A DNA stretch of 64,000 nucleotides, taken from NCBI RefSeq assembly GCF_000685035.1, contig NZ_BAYB01000024.1, positions 109,569 to 173,568 of the forward strand. The letters run 5' to 3'. Source of the DNA: Paraburkholderia ferrariae NBRC 106233 (lineage in GTDB: Bacteria; Pseudomonadota; Gammaproteobacteria; Burkholderiales; Burkholderiaceae). The notes under the pieces are model-generated. The model had not been told where the DNA came from and did not search any database. It was given only the letters and a program-made list of their open reading frames with translations. The position numbers and the translations under genes were made by a program. Positions 36,800 to 44,826 of the stretch are shown here, piece after piece; within the stretch, counting starts at the first letter, position 1; every line of letters begins with the position of its first letter.

Positions 36800-37230
36800 A
36801 CGCGCCGCCCCGCGTGGTCACGATCGGCGAAATCTGCCGTTCCACGTTCGCGCTCTCGCCCGCTTCGGTGAAGTCGTTCGCCACGCTGGTGAACGACCTG
36901 AACCCGCTCCATCACGACGAAGCCTATGCGGAGCAAAGCCGCTTTGGCGGCCTGATCGCATCCGGCACGCAGCCCACCGCGCATTTCATGGCCCTGCTCG
37001 CCACGCATTTTTCCACCTACGCGCAGCCGCTCGGCCTCGAATTCGACCTCAAGCTCAAGCGCGCCACCTTTGCGCACGACGTGCTCACGTTCGAATGGCG
37101 CGTGGAGGATGCGTGGTGGAAGCCGAGCCTCAACGGCGACCTCACGAAGCTTGCCGGCACCGCCATCAATCAGGATGGCGAAATAGTGACCGCCGGCCAT
37201 GCGACGATCCTTGTGATGCCCAGGCCATGA
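36796..37230 (+). CDS. MaoC-like dehydratase (hot-dog fold)
   Basis: A 144-residue single hot-dog protein with the hydratase 2 motif: the catalytic Asp and His in NDLNPLHHDEAYA, followed by FGGLIASGTQPTAHF. R-specific enoyl-CoA hydratases of this type supply (R)-3-hydroxyacyl-CoA for PHA or act in beta-oxidation. Start and stop both overlap neighbouring genes by four bases (ATGA at each end), so it is in a translationally coupled operon. The exact chain length is unknown. Confidence 0.85.
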   Translation: MNAPPRVVTIGEICRSTFALSPASVKSFATLVNDLNPLHHDEAYAEQSRFGGLIASGTQPTAHFMALLATHFSTYAQPLGLEFDLKLKRATFAHDVLTFEWRVEDAWWKPSLNGDLTKLAGTAINQDGEIVTAGHATILVMPRP

Positions 37231-38159
37231 GCGCGCCCGTTCAACTGCCTGGTTCGATCCGCGTATTCGAGCGCGGCTGGCTCTCGTCGAACAACGTACT
37301 GCTGGTGGACGAAGCCCACGCGGCACTCGTCGATACGGGCTACGCCACCCATGCCGCGCAAACCGTCGCGCTCGTGCAGCATGCGCTGGGCGCGCGCGCG
37401 CTCGATCTGATCGTGAATACGCATCTGCATTCCGACCACTGCGGCGGCAATGCGCAGTTGCAGGCCGCGTGGCCGTGCGAAACGCGCATTCCCGCACGCA
37501 GCGCAGCCGCAGTACGCGACTGGGACGAAGCACGCCTCACGTTTCGCGCGACCGGGCAAACCTGCGAACGCTTCGGCTTTACCGGCACGCTCACGCCGGG
37601 CGAGCAACTCGCGCTCGGTGGCTTCGAGTGGGAAGTGATCGGTGCGCCGGGCCACGACCCGGATTCGGTGATGCTCTATGCCGCCGGCCCGCGCCTTTTG
37701 ATCAGCGCCGACGCGCTCTGGGAACACGGCTTCGGCGTGATCTTCCCCGAACTCGACGGGGAAAGCGGCTTCGCCGAGCAGCAGGCGGTGCTGGAGGCGA
37801 TCGCGAAGCTCGATGTGAGCATCGCGATCCCGGGGCACGGCGCGCCGTTTGTGAACGTCGAGGCCGCGCTCGAACGCGCGTTCTCGCGGCTCGCCTGGTT
37901 GCGCGCCGATCCCGCGCGCAATGCGCGCAACGCGCTCAAGGTGCTGATCGTGTTCAAGCTGCTCGAAGTGCGCACGATGACCCTCGCGACGCTCGAAGCG
38001 ATGCTCGACGACGCCGCGGCCATGCGTGCGGCGGCCTCGCAACTGGCGCCGCGTAGCGCATGGCGGGCGCTGCTCGCCGAACTCATCGGCGAACTGGCGA
38101 AGAGCGGCGCGCTCGTGCTGAACGGCGAGCGCATCGAGGCGCCGGCCTCGGCCGTATGA
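37227..38159 (+). CDS. metallo-beta-lactamase fold hydrolase
   Basis: A 310-residue MBL-fold protein. The zinc motif is THLHSDHCGG (H-x-H-x-D-H), the third-site His is in GAPGHDPDSVM, the bridging Asp in LISADALWEHG, and the last His in IAIPGHGAPF. A C-terminal helical extension (about 215-310) is larger than in glyoxalase II. The family includes thioesterases and lactonases; the substrate is open. Overlap with maoC suggests a CoA-thioester-related role. The stop codon lies in a short direct repeat. Confidence 0.85.
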   Translation: MSAPVQLPGSIRVFERGWLSSNNVLLVDEAHAALVDTGYATHAAQTVALVQHALGARALDLIVNTHLHSDHCGGNAQLQAAWPCETRIPARSAAAVRDWDEARLTFRATGQTCERFGFTGTLTPGEQLALGGFEWEVIGAPGHDPDSVMLYAAGPRLLISADALWEHGFGVIFPELDGESGFAEQQAVLEAIAKLDVSIAIPGHGAPFVNVEAALERAFSRLAWLRADPARNARNALKVLIVFKLLEVRTMTLATLEAMLDDAAAMRAAASQLAPRSAWRALLAELIGELAKSGALVLNGERIEAPASAV

Positions 38160-38173
38160 GCGGAGCATGAGCG
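38156..38173. repeat. direct repeat over a stop codon
   Basis: ATGAGCG at 38156-38162 and again at 38167-38173 (11-base period). The TGA of the MBL gene is in the first copy. Confidence 0.7.
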
Positions 38174-38204
38174 AAAAAAACGCTCGTCCGTTTCCGGACG
38201 AGCG
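38174..38204 (-). terminator. rho-independent terminator between convergent genes
   Basis: CGCTCGTCCG / CGGACGAGCG with a TTTC loop; on the minus strand it is followed by a run of seven T, so it best serves the EamA gene, though the stem also follows the MBL gene on the plus strand. Confidence 0.8.
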
Positions 38205-38377
38205 CGAGTATCTTGCTCTGACGTGGTCAATCTGTGGACGCATCATACTCGCGCCTATCGGCGCGAAGCATCGGTGATTTCCCTAAAAACGACCGACACG
38301 CAATCTGCGGCTTGACACGCACGAATGCAGACATCCGAGCGCACCAATTGATTCGGCATCCTTATCAAATGACGACT

Positions 38378-39280
38378 TCAGGCCGAACGCACGCCACTGC
38401 GTTGCGGCACGATCCGCCAGCCCAGGTTCACGCCCGCAGCCGCCAGCAGAATCAGCACCGCACCGGCCACCTGAATCCATGAAAGGCGCTGCCCGAACGC
38501 GAGCCAGTCCACGACTATGGCGACCACCGGGTAGATGAACGAGAGCGCGCCGGTCATCGCCGTGGGCAGCTTCTGGATCGCGCCGTAGAGCAGCACGTAC
38601 ATGATGCCGGTGTGCACGACACCCAGCGTCACGATCTGCGCCCAGTGCAGCGGCGTGGCGGGCAGCGTGTCGTAGTGGATGAACGGCGCGAGCGCGAGTG
38701 CGCCGAACAGCACCTGCACGAGCGCGATCAGGTGGGGCGGCGTGCCCTTGAGGCGGCGGGTGATGATCGACGAGACGGCATAGAGAAAGGCCGCGCCCGC
38801 CGCGCAGGCTACGCCTTGCAGATACTCGCCGGGAACGGCAAGCACCGCGGGCTGCACCTCCACCACGCAGACGAGCCCGACGAACGCAACCGCAAGCCAC
38901 GCCACAGTGGAAGCGCTCACGCGCTCGCGCAACAGGAGCGCGCCGAGGCCCACGAGCATGAACGGCTGGGTGTTATAGACGGCGGTGGCCATCGAAATCG
39001 ACGCCCGCGAATACGCCGCGAAGAGCAGCACCCAGTTCGCGACAATCGCGGCGCCGCCCAGCATGGCGAGCAGCAGCGTGCGCGGCGTGAAGTGCGCGCG
39101 GCGCAGCAGCCCGAGCGCCGTGCAGATGAGCGCGAGCGTCGCGCCGCCCAGCACGCAGCGCAGGAATACGACGTTGATGGCCGGCTGCCGCGAAGCGACG
39201 ACGAGCCAGCCGATCGTGCCGGACATCAGCATCGCGACGACCATCTCGGCGGCGCCGCGGCGAATTTCGGTAGTAGCCAT
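38378..39280 (-). CDS. EamA/DMT family transporter
   Basis: A 300-residue inner-membrane protein with ten predicted helices as two EamA repeats (for example MVVAMLMSGTIGWLVVAS, ALICTALGLL, VAWLAVAFVGLVCVVEV and the C-terminal VAGAVLILLAAAGVNLGWR). Drug/metabolite transporters of this kind export amino acids or metabolites. ATG 39280 gives the usual family length; an ATG 63 bases upstream lacks a ribosome site. It is divergent from an Lrp-type regulator, the classic layout for a regulated amino-acid exporter. Confidence 0.88.
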   Translation of the reverse strand: MATTEIRRGAAEMVVAMLMSGTIGWLVVASRQPAINVVFLRCVLGGATLALICTALGLLRRAHFTPRTLLLAMLGGAAIVANWVLLFAAYSRASISMATAVYNTQPFMLVGLGALLLRERVSASTVAWLAVAFVGLVCVVEVQPAVLAVPGEYLQGVACAAGAAFLYAVSSIITRRLKGTPPHLIALVQVLFGALALAPFIHYDTLPATPLHWAQIVTLGVVHTGIMYVLLYGAIQKLPTAMTGALSFIYPVVAIVVDWLAFGQRLSWIQVAGAVLILLAAAGVNLGWRIVPQRSGVRSA

Positions 39281-39350
39281 GGAAGCGATTCCCTGTCGAA
39301 GCGAAGGCGGCATGGCCCGCGAAGCGAGCAAGCCCGAAGCCATGACAGGA

Positions 39351-39389
39351 AGTTTACTGGCTGCATTCCCCGGAATACAGGGCTAAACT
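39351..39389. promoter_or_regulatory. symmetrical divergent promoter/operator
   Basis: TAAACT at 39384-39389 (plus) and TAAACT on the minus strand (39356-39351) are candidate -10 elements pointing away from each other. Between them lies the palindrome ATTCC-CC-GGAAT (39365-39376), whose centre (39370.5) nearly coincides with that of the two -10 elements (39370). This is the expected form of a shared operator for lrp and the exporter. Confidence 0.5.
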
Positions 39390-39454
39390 GAGGCCGTTCG
39401 TCTTATTCGCCTTGCAATCGAAGGCTATCGAAGGCACAACCCCTGCAAACCATC

Positions 39455-39928
39455 ATGAAACGTCCAGCCAGTACGCCGGTGCAGCCGGCCAACCTCGATG
39501 AGATCGACCGCGCCCTGCTTGCCGCACTGGCCGAAGACGGCCGCGCGAGCGTGAGCGAACTCGCGCGCCAGGTCGGCCTTTCGGCGCCGAGCACGTCGGA
39601 GCGGTTGCGGCGCCTGGAAACGCAGGGCGTGATCGGCGGCTACACGGTGCAGATCGACCCGCGCGCGCTCGGCTACACGCTCCAGGCCATCGTGCGCGTG
39701 AAGCCCCTGCCGGGCCAGCTTCATCTGGTCGAAGAGGTGATCCGGCGCATTCCCGAGTTCGTGGAGTGCGACAAGGTCACGGGCGACGACTGCTTCATCG
39801 CGCGGCTTTATCTGCATTCGATCGGGCAGCTCGACGAAATCCTCGCGAAAGTCACCGAGCGCGCGGAAACGAGCACGGCCATCGTCAAATCGACGCCGGT
39901 GGCACGGCGCCTGCCGCCGCTCGAATGA
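39455..39928 (+). CDS. Lrp/AsnC family transcriptional regulator
   Basis: A 157-residue regulator: N-terminal HTH (LDEIDRALLAALAEDGRASVSELARQVGLSAPSTSERLRRLETQGVI, about 14-60) and a C-terminal RAM/ligand domain (PRALGYTLQAIVRVKPL, FVECDKVTGDDCFIARLYLHS). It probably controls the divergent EamA exporter in response to an amino acid. Typical length and order of the family. Confidence 0.92.
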   Translation: MKRPASTPVQPANLDEIDRALLAALAEDGRASVSELARQVGLSAPSTSERLRRLETQGVIGGYTVQIDPRALGYTLQAIVRVKPLPGQLHLVEEVIRRIPEFVECDKVTGDDCFIARLYLHSIGQLDEILAKVTERAETSTAIVKSTPVARRLPPLE

Positions 39929-39955
39929 CGGGCGGGAGCGGTCCGCAACGGCAAA

Positions 39956-41290
39956 TCACAGGCCGACGAATACACGCAGCCACTCGAAAAGCTGCGAGCA
40001 CAAATAAAGGCCGAAGCCGATCGCCCCGCCCAGCACCGTGCCGTTGATGCGAATGCGCTGCAGGTCCTTGCCGATCTTCTGCTCGATCAGCGTGGACATG
40101 CTGCCCGCGTCCCAGTTCTTCACCGTATCGCTGATATGGCGCGTGAGGAACGCCGCGAATTCCGGCGCCATGGCGTGCGCCGCCTGCTCCAGATGTTCGT
40201 TCAGCGAGGCGCGCAGCTTCGGGTCGGCCGCCAGCGCGCGCCCGAGCCAGCCGCCCGCCGCCGCCACCTTCGCGTGCAGCACCGAATCCGGCGCCTCCAG
40301 GTCGCGCCGCAGCCACGCGCGCAACTCGTCCCACAGCGTGCGCGCGTAGTCCGCGAACGCGGAGCCGTCGCGCAAACTGGCCTTCAGCTCCTCGCCCTTG
40401 GCGAGAAACGCGGGATCGGTCTTCAGCCGCGCGATGAGGCCGTACACCACCTCGTCGAACCGGTGGCGCAACTGGTGCTCGCGGTCTTCGCTGATTTGCA
40501 GCAGCAGCCGCTCGACTGCGCTCGTCAGCACCCGCGCGCCGCTCTCGCCGATCCAGGCGGTGGGCAGCACCTTCTCCGTGATCGGATACTCGCCCTTGAG
40601 CCCCTCGACGATGCGGGCGGCCACGAAGCTGCGCGTCTCTTCCACGCGCAGCAGCGCGGCGAACTGGTCGATCAGCTTGTCGAGCAGTTCCTGGTGGCGG
40701 CCGTCCCGCGTGAGCGTATCGAGCACCGCGCCCATCGACTTCGAGAGATCGACGCTGGAGAGCGCCGCGCGCAGGCCGTCGCGGATCAGCAGCTCGATGC
40801 GGGGGTCGTCGGCGAGTTCCAGCACCCCCGCGGCGAACTGCACCGCGTAGTCGCCGAGGCGCCGCGCGTTGCGCGTGTCGGAGAGCCAGCCGGCCACCCG
40901 TTGCGCCGGGTCGTGGCGGCGGATCAGGGCGACGAGCGATTCGGCGTCGAGAAAACGGTCCTGGACGAAGCGCGCGAGCTCGTCGGCAATGCGGTCCTTG
41001 TTGTGCGGAATGACGCCCGTGTGGGCGGAAATGAACGGCACGGGCAGACGGCGGAAGAGCGCCGCCACGGCGAACCAGTCGGCCAGCGCGCCGACCATCG
41101 CCGCCTCGCTGCACGCCTTGAGCGCACCGACGACGAACGCGCTGCCGTAGCCCGGCGGCCAGCACGCCGTGACGACGAAAACGCAGGCCGCCGCCGCGAG
41201 CAGCAGCAGCGGGCGGCGCTTGGCGCGCCGCAGTTCGGCTTCGTCGGAGAGAGGGCGGGTCGCGGGCGGGGGCATGGCGAAGGCAGGCAA
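39956..41290 (-). CDS. DUF445 family membrane protein
   Basis: A 444-residue protein. The N-terminal membrane part (LLLLAAAACVFVVTACW, then GYGSAFVVGALKACSEAAMVGALADWFAVAALF) carries the DUF445 signature with the ADWFAVAALFRRLP turn and IPHNKDRIADELARF. A long helical, probably cytoplasmic or periplasmic middle follows, and the C-terminal helix INGTVLGGAIGFGLYLCSQLFEWLRVFVGL closes the family pattern. Function unknown. A region with three short repeats lies upstream. Confidence 0.88.
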   Translation of the reverse strand: MPAFAMPPPATRPLSDEAELRRAKRRPLLLLAAAACVFVVTACWPPGYGSAFVVGALKACSEAAMVGALADWFAVAALFRRLPVPFISAHTGVIPHNKDRIADELARFVQDRFLDAESLVALIRRHDPAQRVAGWLSDTRNARRLGDYAVQFAAGVLELADDPRIELLIRDGLRAALSSVDLSKSMGAVLDTLTRDGRHQELLDKLIDQFAALLRVEETRSFVAARIVEGLKGEYPITEKVLPTAWIGESGARVLTSAVERLLLQISEDREHQLRHRFDEVVYGLIARLKTDPAFLAKGEELKASLRDGSAFADYARTLWDELRAWLRRDLEAPDSVLHAKVAAAGGWLGRALAADPKLRASLNEHLEQAAHAMAPEFAAFLTRHISDTVKNWDAGSMSTLIEQKIGKDLQRIRINGTVLGGAIGFGLYLCSQLFEWLRVFVGL

Positions 41291-41350
41291 CGGGACCGCG
41301 CCATTATGCGGTCAACGCGGCGGCGTCGCGCCGCCACGAACCAGTTGGGC

Positions 41351-41368
41351 CAGGCGAGTCAGGCGAGT
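41351..41368. repeat. 9-base tandem repeat, two units
   Basis: CAGGCGAGT twice in tandem, in the 178-base gap upstream of DUF445. Confidence 0.8.
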
Positions 41369-41401
41369 TACGTGGAGCAAGCGGCCCGCCAAGAGCGCCG
41401 T

Positions 41402-41429
41402 CCTCACCGGCCGTACCTCACCGGCCGCA
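41402..41429. repeat. 14-base tandem repeat, two units
   Basis: CCTCACCGGCCGTA followed by CCTCACCGGCCGCA (one mismatch), then CCTCGCC. Confidence 0.8.
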
Positions 41430-41442
41430 CCTCGCCATTGTT

Positions 41443-41475
41443 CAACTCAAGACCAACTCAAGGCCAACTCAAGGC
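41443..41475. repeat. 11-base tandem repeat, three units, over a stop codon
   Basis: CAACTCAAGAC, CAACTCAAGGC and CAACTCAAGGC in direct succession. The TGA stop of the dehalogenase-like gene (minus, 41471-41469) is inside the last unit; on the minus strand each unit contains TTGAGTTG, so TGA recurs every 11 bases. Confidence 0.9.
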
Positions 41476-42362
41476 CCGCTGGCCTCGAAGAATGCCAGCA
41501 TCTCTTTCACGAGATCCTCGCTCGCCTCTTCGGGGATGTAGTGTCCGCACGCAAGCGAGCGCCCACTCACATCGCGCGCCACCTTGCGCCATTCGGCGAG
41601 CGCGTCGAAGCAGCGGCCGATCACGCCCTGCTCGCCCCACAGGATGCGCAGCGGGCAGCCCACCTTGTGGCCGCGCTCGATGTCGGCGCGATCGTGCTCC
41701 AGATCGATCGTCGCGGAAGCGCGGTAGTCCTCGCACATGGCATGCACCGCGCCCGGCTGGCGCAGCGCCGCGTGGTAGGCGGCGAGCGCCTCGGGCGCGA
41801 ACGGCGCGAGGCCCGCGTGGCGGTTGCCCATCACGCGTTCGATGTAAAGATCGGTGTTCGCACCGATCAGCGACTCGGGCAGCGGCGCCGGCTGGATCAG
41901 GAAGAACCAGTGGAAATAGGCTGTGGCAAAGGCGCGGTCGGTCTGCTCGTACATCGAGAGCGTGGGCGCGATGTCGAGCAGCATCAGCCGGTCCACGGCC
42001 TCCGGGTGGTCGAGCGCCATGCGGTGCGCCACGCGCGCGCCGCGGTTGTGCGCGCAAACCAGAAATCGTGCGTGGCCGAAGTGGCGCATCACCTCCACCT
42101 GATCGGCGGCCATCGCGCGCTTCGAGTAGGTGGCATGCGCGGGGTCGCCGGCCGGCTTCGACGACGCGCCATAGCCGCGCAGGTCCGTCGCGATCACGGT
42201 GAAGTGCTTCGCGAGTTCGTCGGCGCAGCGATGCCAGATCATATGCGTCTGCGGGTGGCCGTGCAGCAGCAGAAGCGGCGGCCCTTTGCCGCCCTTCATC
42301 CCGTAGATGTCGATCCCGCTCGCCGTGCGAACGGTGAATGGCGTGAATGCATCGAACGGCAT
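41469..42362 (-). CDS. fluoroacetate-dehalogenase-like alpha/beta hydrolase with Asn at the nucleophile position
   Basis: A 297-residue protein of the haloacetate dehalogenase branch. Conserved pieces are HGHPQTHMIWH (35-44), DLRGYGASSKP, Asp130 in LLDIAPT, His151-Trp152 in YFHWFFLIQPAPLPE, MCEDYRAS and His274 in GHYIPEE. The nucleophile elbow, GHDRG in characterised enzymes (Asp105 of DehH1, Asp110 of RPA1163), reads AHNRGARVAHRMALDHP here: Asn106, codon AAC at 42047-42045. Every other catalytic element that I can place is intact. It may be inactive, have a changed reaction, or be activated by deamidation. The expected reaction of the family is hydrolytic defluorination of fluoroacetate. Confidence 0.8.
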   Translation of the reverse strand: MPFDAFTPFTVRTASGIDIYGMKGGKGPPLLLLHGHPQTHMIWHRCADELAKHFTVIATDLRGYGASSKPAGDPAHATYSKRAMAADQVEVMRHFGHARFLVCAHNRGARVAHRMALDHPEAVDRLMLLDIAPTLSMYEQTDRAFATAYFHWFFLIQPAPLPESLIGANTDLYIERVMGNRHAGLAPFAPEALAAYHAALRQPGAVHAMCEDYRASATIDLEHDRADIERGHKVGCPLRILWGEQGVIGRCFDALAEWRKVARDVSGRSLACGHYIPEEASEDLVKEMLAFFEASGP

Positions 42363-42397
42363 GATGTCGTGTCTCTTGTCGTTGTTGGTCTCACACT

Positions 42398-42403
42398 ATT
42401 GTA
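42398..42403 (-). promoter_or_regulatory. candidate -10 element for the dehalogenase-like gene
   Basis: TACAAT on the minus strand (42403-42398), 36 bases before the ATG at 42362. No clear -35. Confidence 0.35.
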
Positions 42404-42522
42404 GGAGGCCCCTTATCTCCGCTTGCGCGATTTCGGGGCGGCAACCGTAGAAACCGAACACTTGCTCGAAAGTCGTGGCCGAAAGGGCCGCCTTCGGCGC
42501 GGTTCGTACAGAATGACGCGCC

Positions 42523-42541
42523 TACAATCGAACGATCGTTC
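42523..42541 (+). promoter_or_regulatory. candidate promoter with TetR-type palindrome
   Basis: TACAAT (42523-42528), a good -10, is followed by the perfect 12-base palindrome GAACGATCGTTC (42530-42541), just where transcription would start. Such ACG-N-CGT palindromes are typical TetR-family sites. No TetR gene is in the window. Confidence 0.5.
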
Positions 42542-42669
42542 ATAACACAGTGCACAGCGCGATACCCGCGCGGCGCCCGAGCGGTACGATCCGAACCACG
42601 GCCAGCCATCCCGGCGCCGCGCTTGCCCGATCGCGCCGCCGGCTCCGGCCGCCCAAGGAGACTTCTGTC

Positions 42670-43629
42670 ATGGCATTGCCCGCCGTCCTGCAAAACCTGT
42701 CGCTGCCCGTCGTCGGTTCGCCGATGTTCATCGTCAGCTATCCCGAGCTCGTGCTTGCGCAGTGCAAGGCCGGTATCGTCGGCGCGTTCCCGGCGCTCAA
42801 CGCGCGCCCGGCCGAACAGCTCGATGCGTGGCTCACGCAGATCCAGACCGGGCTCGCCGCACACCGGGCGGCTCACCCGGACGCGACCATCGGCCCGATT
42901 GCCGTGAACCAGATCGTGCATCAGTCGAATGCGCGGCTCGAGCACGACGTGCGCGTGTGCGTCGATCACCAGGTGCCGATCTTCATCACGAGCCTGCGGG
43001 CGCCGGCGCGCGAGATCATCGACGCCGTGCACAGCTACGGCGGCATCGTGCTGCACGACGTCATCAACCTGCGCCACGCGGCGAAGGCGCTCGAAGCGGG
43101 CGTGGACGGGCTGATCCTCGTGGCGGCCGGCGCGGGCGGCCATGCGGGCACGACCTCGCCGTTCGCGCTGGTGGGCGAAGTGCGCAGGATGTTCGACGGC
43201 CCCATCGTGCTCTCGGGTGCGATTGCGAACGGCGGCTCGATCCTCGCGGCGCAGGCGATGGGTGCCGATCTCGCGTACATGGGCACGCGCTTCATCGCAA
43301 CGAAAGAGGCGCATGCCGTGGACGCCTACAAGCAGGCGATCCTCGACGCCAAATCCGCCGACATCGTCTACACGAACCTCTTCACCGGCGTGCACGGCAA
43401 CTACATCCGCGAGAGCATCGTCAATGCGGGACTCGACCCGGACGCGCTGCCCGAATCGGACAAGACGAAGATGAACTTCGGCGGCGACAAGGCGAAGGCG
43501 TGGAAGGACATCTGGGGCGCGGGCCAGGGCGTGGGACTGATGGACGATGCGCCGACGGTCGCGGAGCTCGTCGCGCGCCTGAAGCGCGAATACGACGACA
43601 CGAAGGCACGGCTCGGCATCGCGCGTTAA
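42670..43629 (+). CDS. nitronate monooxygenase family protein
   Basis: A 319-residue FMN-dependent TIM-barrel protein of the 2-nitropropane dioxygenase family. Landmarks are LPVVGSPMFIVSYPELVLAQC, the flavin/phosphate loop LILVAAGAGGHAGTTSPFALV and IVLSGAIANGGSILAAQAMGADLAYMGTRF. It oxidises alkyl nitronates, toxic propionate 3-nitronate among them, to carbonyl compounds and nitrite. AAGGAGACTTCTGTC precedes the ATG. Some family members are enoyl-ACP reductases (FabK), but length and N-terminus favour the monooxygenase side. Confidence 0.88.
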   Translation: MALPAVLQNLSLPVVGSPMFIVSYPELVLAQCKAGIVGAFPALNARPAEQLDAWLTQIQTGLAAHRAAHPDATIGPIAVNQIVHQSNARLEHDVRVCVDHQVPIFITSLRAPAREIIDAVHSYGGIVLHDVINLRHAAKALEAGVDGLILVAAGAGGHAGTTSPFALVGEVRRMFDGPIVLSGAIANGGSILAAQAMGADLAYMGTRFIATKEAHAVDAYKQAILDAKSADIVYTNLFTGVHGNYIRESIVNAGLDPDALPESDKTKMNFGGDKAKAWKDIWGAGQGVGLMDDAPTVAELVARLKREYDDTKARLGIAR

Positions 43630-43681
43630 GGCGCTGGAGCACTGGAGCGCGGAAGCACCGCCCGGCCCGGCGTCCCGGCGC

Positions 43682-44617
43682 CTACGAAGCCGCCGCCGCG
43701 CGGATCGCCTCGACGCCGGGCCACAGCCCGCGGTCCGCGAAGCGCTGCGCGAGAAAATCGACGAACGAGCGCACCTTCGCCGAAAGATGCCGCCGGCTCG
43801 CGTACACGGCGTAGATGGGCAGCTCGCGCGGCGGCAGCGCATTGACGAGAAGCGGCACGAGACGGCCCTCGGCAATGTCGTCGCCAATCACCTCGGTGCC
43901 GAGCATCGACAGCCCGCCCCCTTGCAGCACCACCACACGCAGCGCTTCGAGGTGGTTGACGATCAGGTTGCCGCCCGGCTTCGGGCGCGCGCCGCCGTCG
44001 GCGAACGGCGCAAGCTCCTGCGCCGAGGCCCCCGCGTATTGCACGAAACTGTGGTGCGCAAGATCGGCCACCGTCTTCGGCACGCCGTGGCGGCGCAGAT
44101 ACCCGGGTGACGCGCACAGCACGATGTGCGCGGTGGCGAGCGGCCGCGCAATGAGCGACGACGACTTGAGCCCCGAGGGCGCGGCGCGGATCGCCACGTC
44201 GAAGCCTTCGTCGATCAGCTCGACCACGCGGTCGGAGAGCGTGATATCGACGGTGACCTCGCGGTGCCCGGCCGCGTAGTCGGCCACGGCGCCCATCACG
44301 TGCCGCAGCCCGAACGCCGTCAGCGACGAGACGCGCAGGCGCCCGCGCGGCACGACGCTTTCGGCGCCCACGGCTTCGCCCGCCTCGTCGAGTTCGTTGA
44401 GCGCCTGGGCCAGCCGTTCGTAGTACTCGCGGCCCGCCTCGGTGGGCGCGACGCGGCGCGTCGTGCGGTTCAGGAGGCGCGCGCCCAGTTGCTGCTCGAG
44501 GTGCGCGACATGCTTGCTCGCCATCGCCGCCGACATGCTCATGCGCTCGGCCGCGGCCACGAAACTCCCCGCCTCCACCACCTGGCGGAACACTTTCATG
44601 CTTACGAGCGTGTCCAT
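43682..44617 (-). CDS. LysR family transcriptional regulator
   Basis: A 311-residue LysR-type regulator. The winged helix (MDTLVSMKVFRQVVEAGSFVAAAERMSMSAAMASKHVAHLEQQLGARLLNRTTRRVAPTEAG-type sequence, about 1-62) is followed by the effector domain typical of the group that acts on single-gene targets. It is convergent with nitronate monooxygenase and is upstream of no obvious target on its divergent side, where the porin terminator lies. ATG 44617 begins the conserved sequence. Confidence 0.92.
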   Translation of the reverse strand: MDTLVSMKVFRQVVEAGSFVAAAERMSMSAAMASKHVAHLEQQLGARLLNRTTRRVAPTEAGREYYERLAQALNELDEAGEAVGAESVVPRGRLRVSSLTAFGLRHVMGAVADYAAGHREVTVDITLSDRVVELIDEGFDVAIRAAPSGLKSSSLIARPLATAHIVLCASPGYLRRHGVPKTVADLAHHSFVQYAGASAQELAPFADGGARPKPGGNLIVNHLEALRVVVLQGGGLSMLGTEVIGDDIAEGRLVPLLVNALPPRELPIYAVYASRRHLSAKVRSFVDFLAQRFADRGLWPGVEAIRAAAAS

Positions 44618-44745
44618 CGCGCGCGTCCGGAAGGGTGTGGAAGAAGAGACATAAGACACCGGGAAGAATCAATCGCCGCCATTGTGCGCGCTTTATCCAT
44701 TCCTGGTAGGCAAACGCGCCGCCGCGAAGGCCGCCCGGCCCCCCC

Positions 44746-44785
44746 AAAAAAAACAAAACCCCGCGCTCCGAAAGAGCGCGGGGTT
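44746..44785 (-). terminator. rho-independent terminator of the porin gene
   Basis: AACCCCGCGCTC / GAGCGCGGGGTT, 12-base stem with a 5-base loop, followed on the minus strand by TTTTGTTTTTTTT. Typical strong terminator for an abundant transcript. Confidence 0.9.
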
Positions 44786-44826
44786 CGTGGCGATGCGTCG
44801 CGGGCCTGAAGGCCCGTGCCGCTTGC

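Larger units (their letters stand above)
42363..42669. other. 307-base divergent intergenic region
   Basis: Control region between the dehalogenase-like gene and nitronate monooxygenase, with the elements at 42398-42403 and 42523-42541. No gene seen. Confidence 0.55.
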
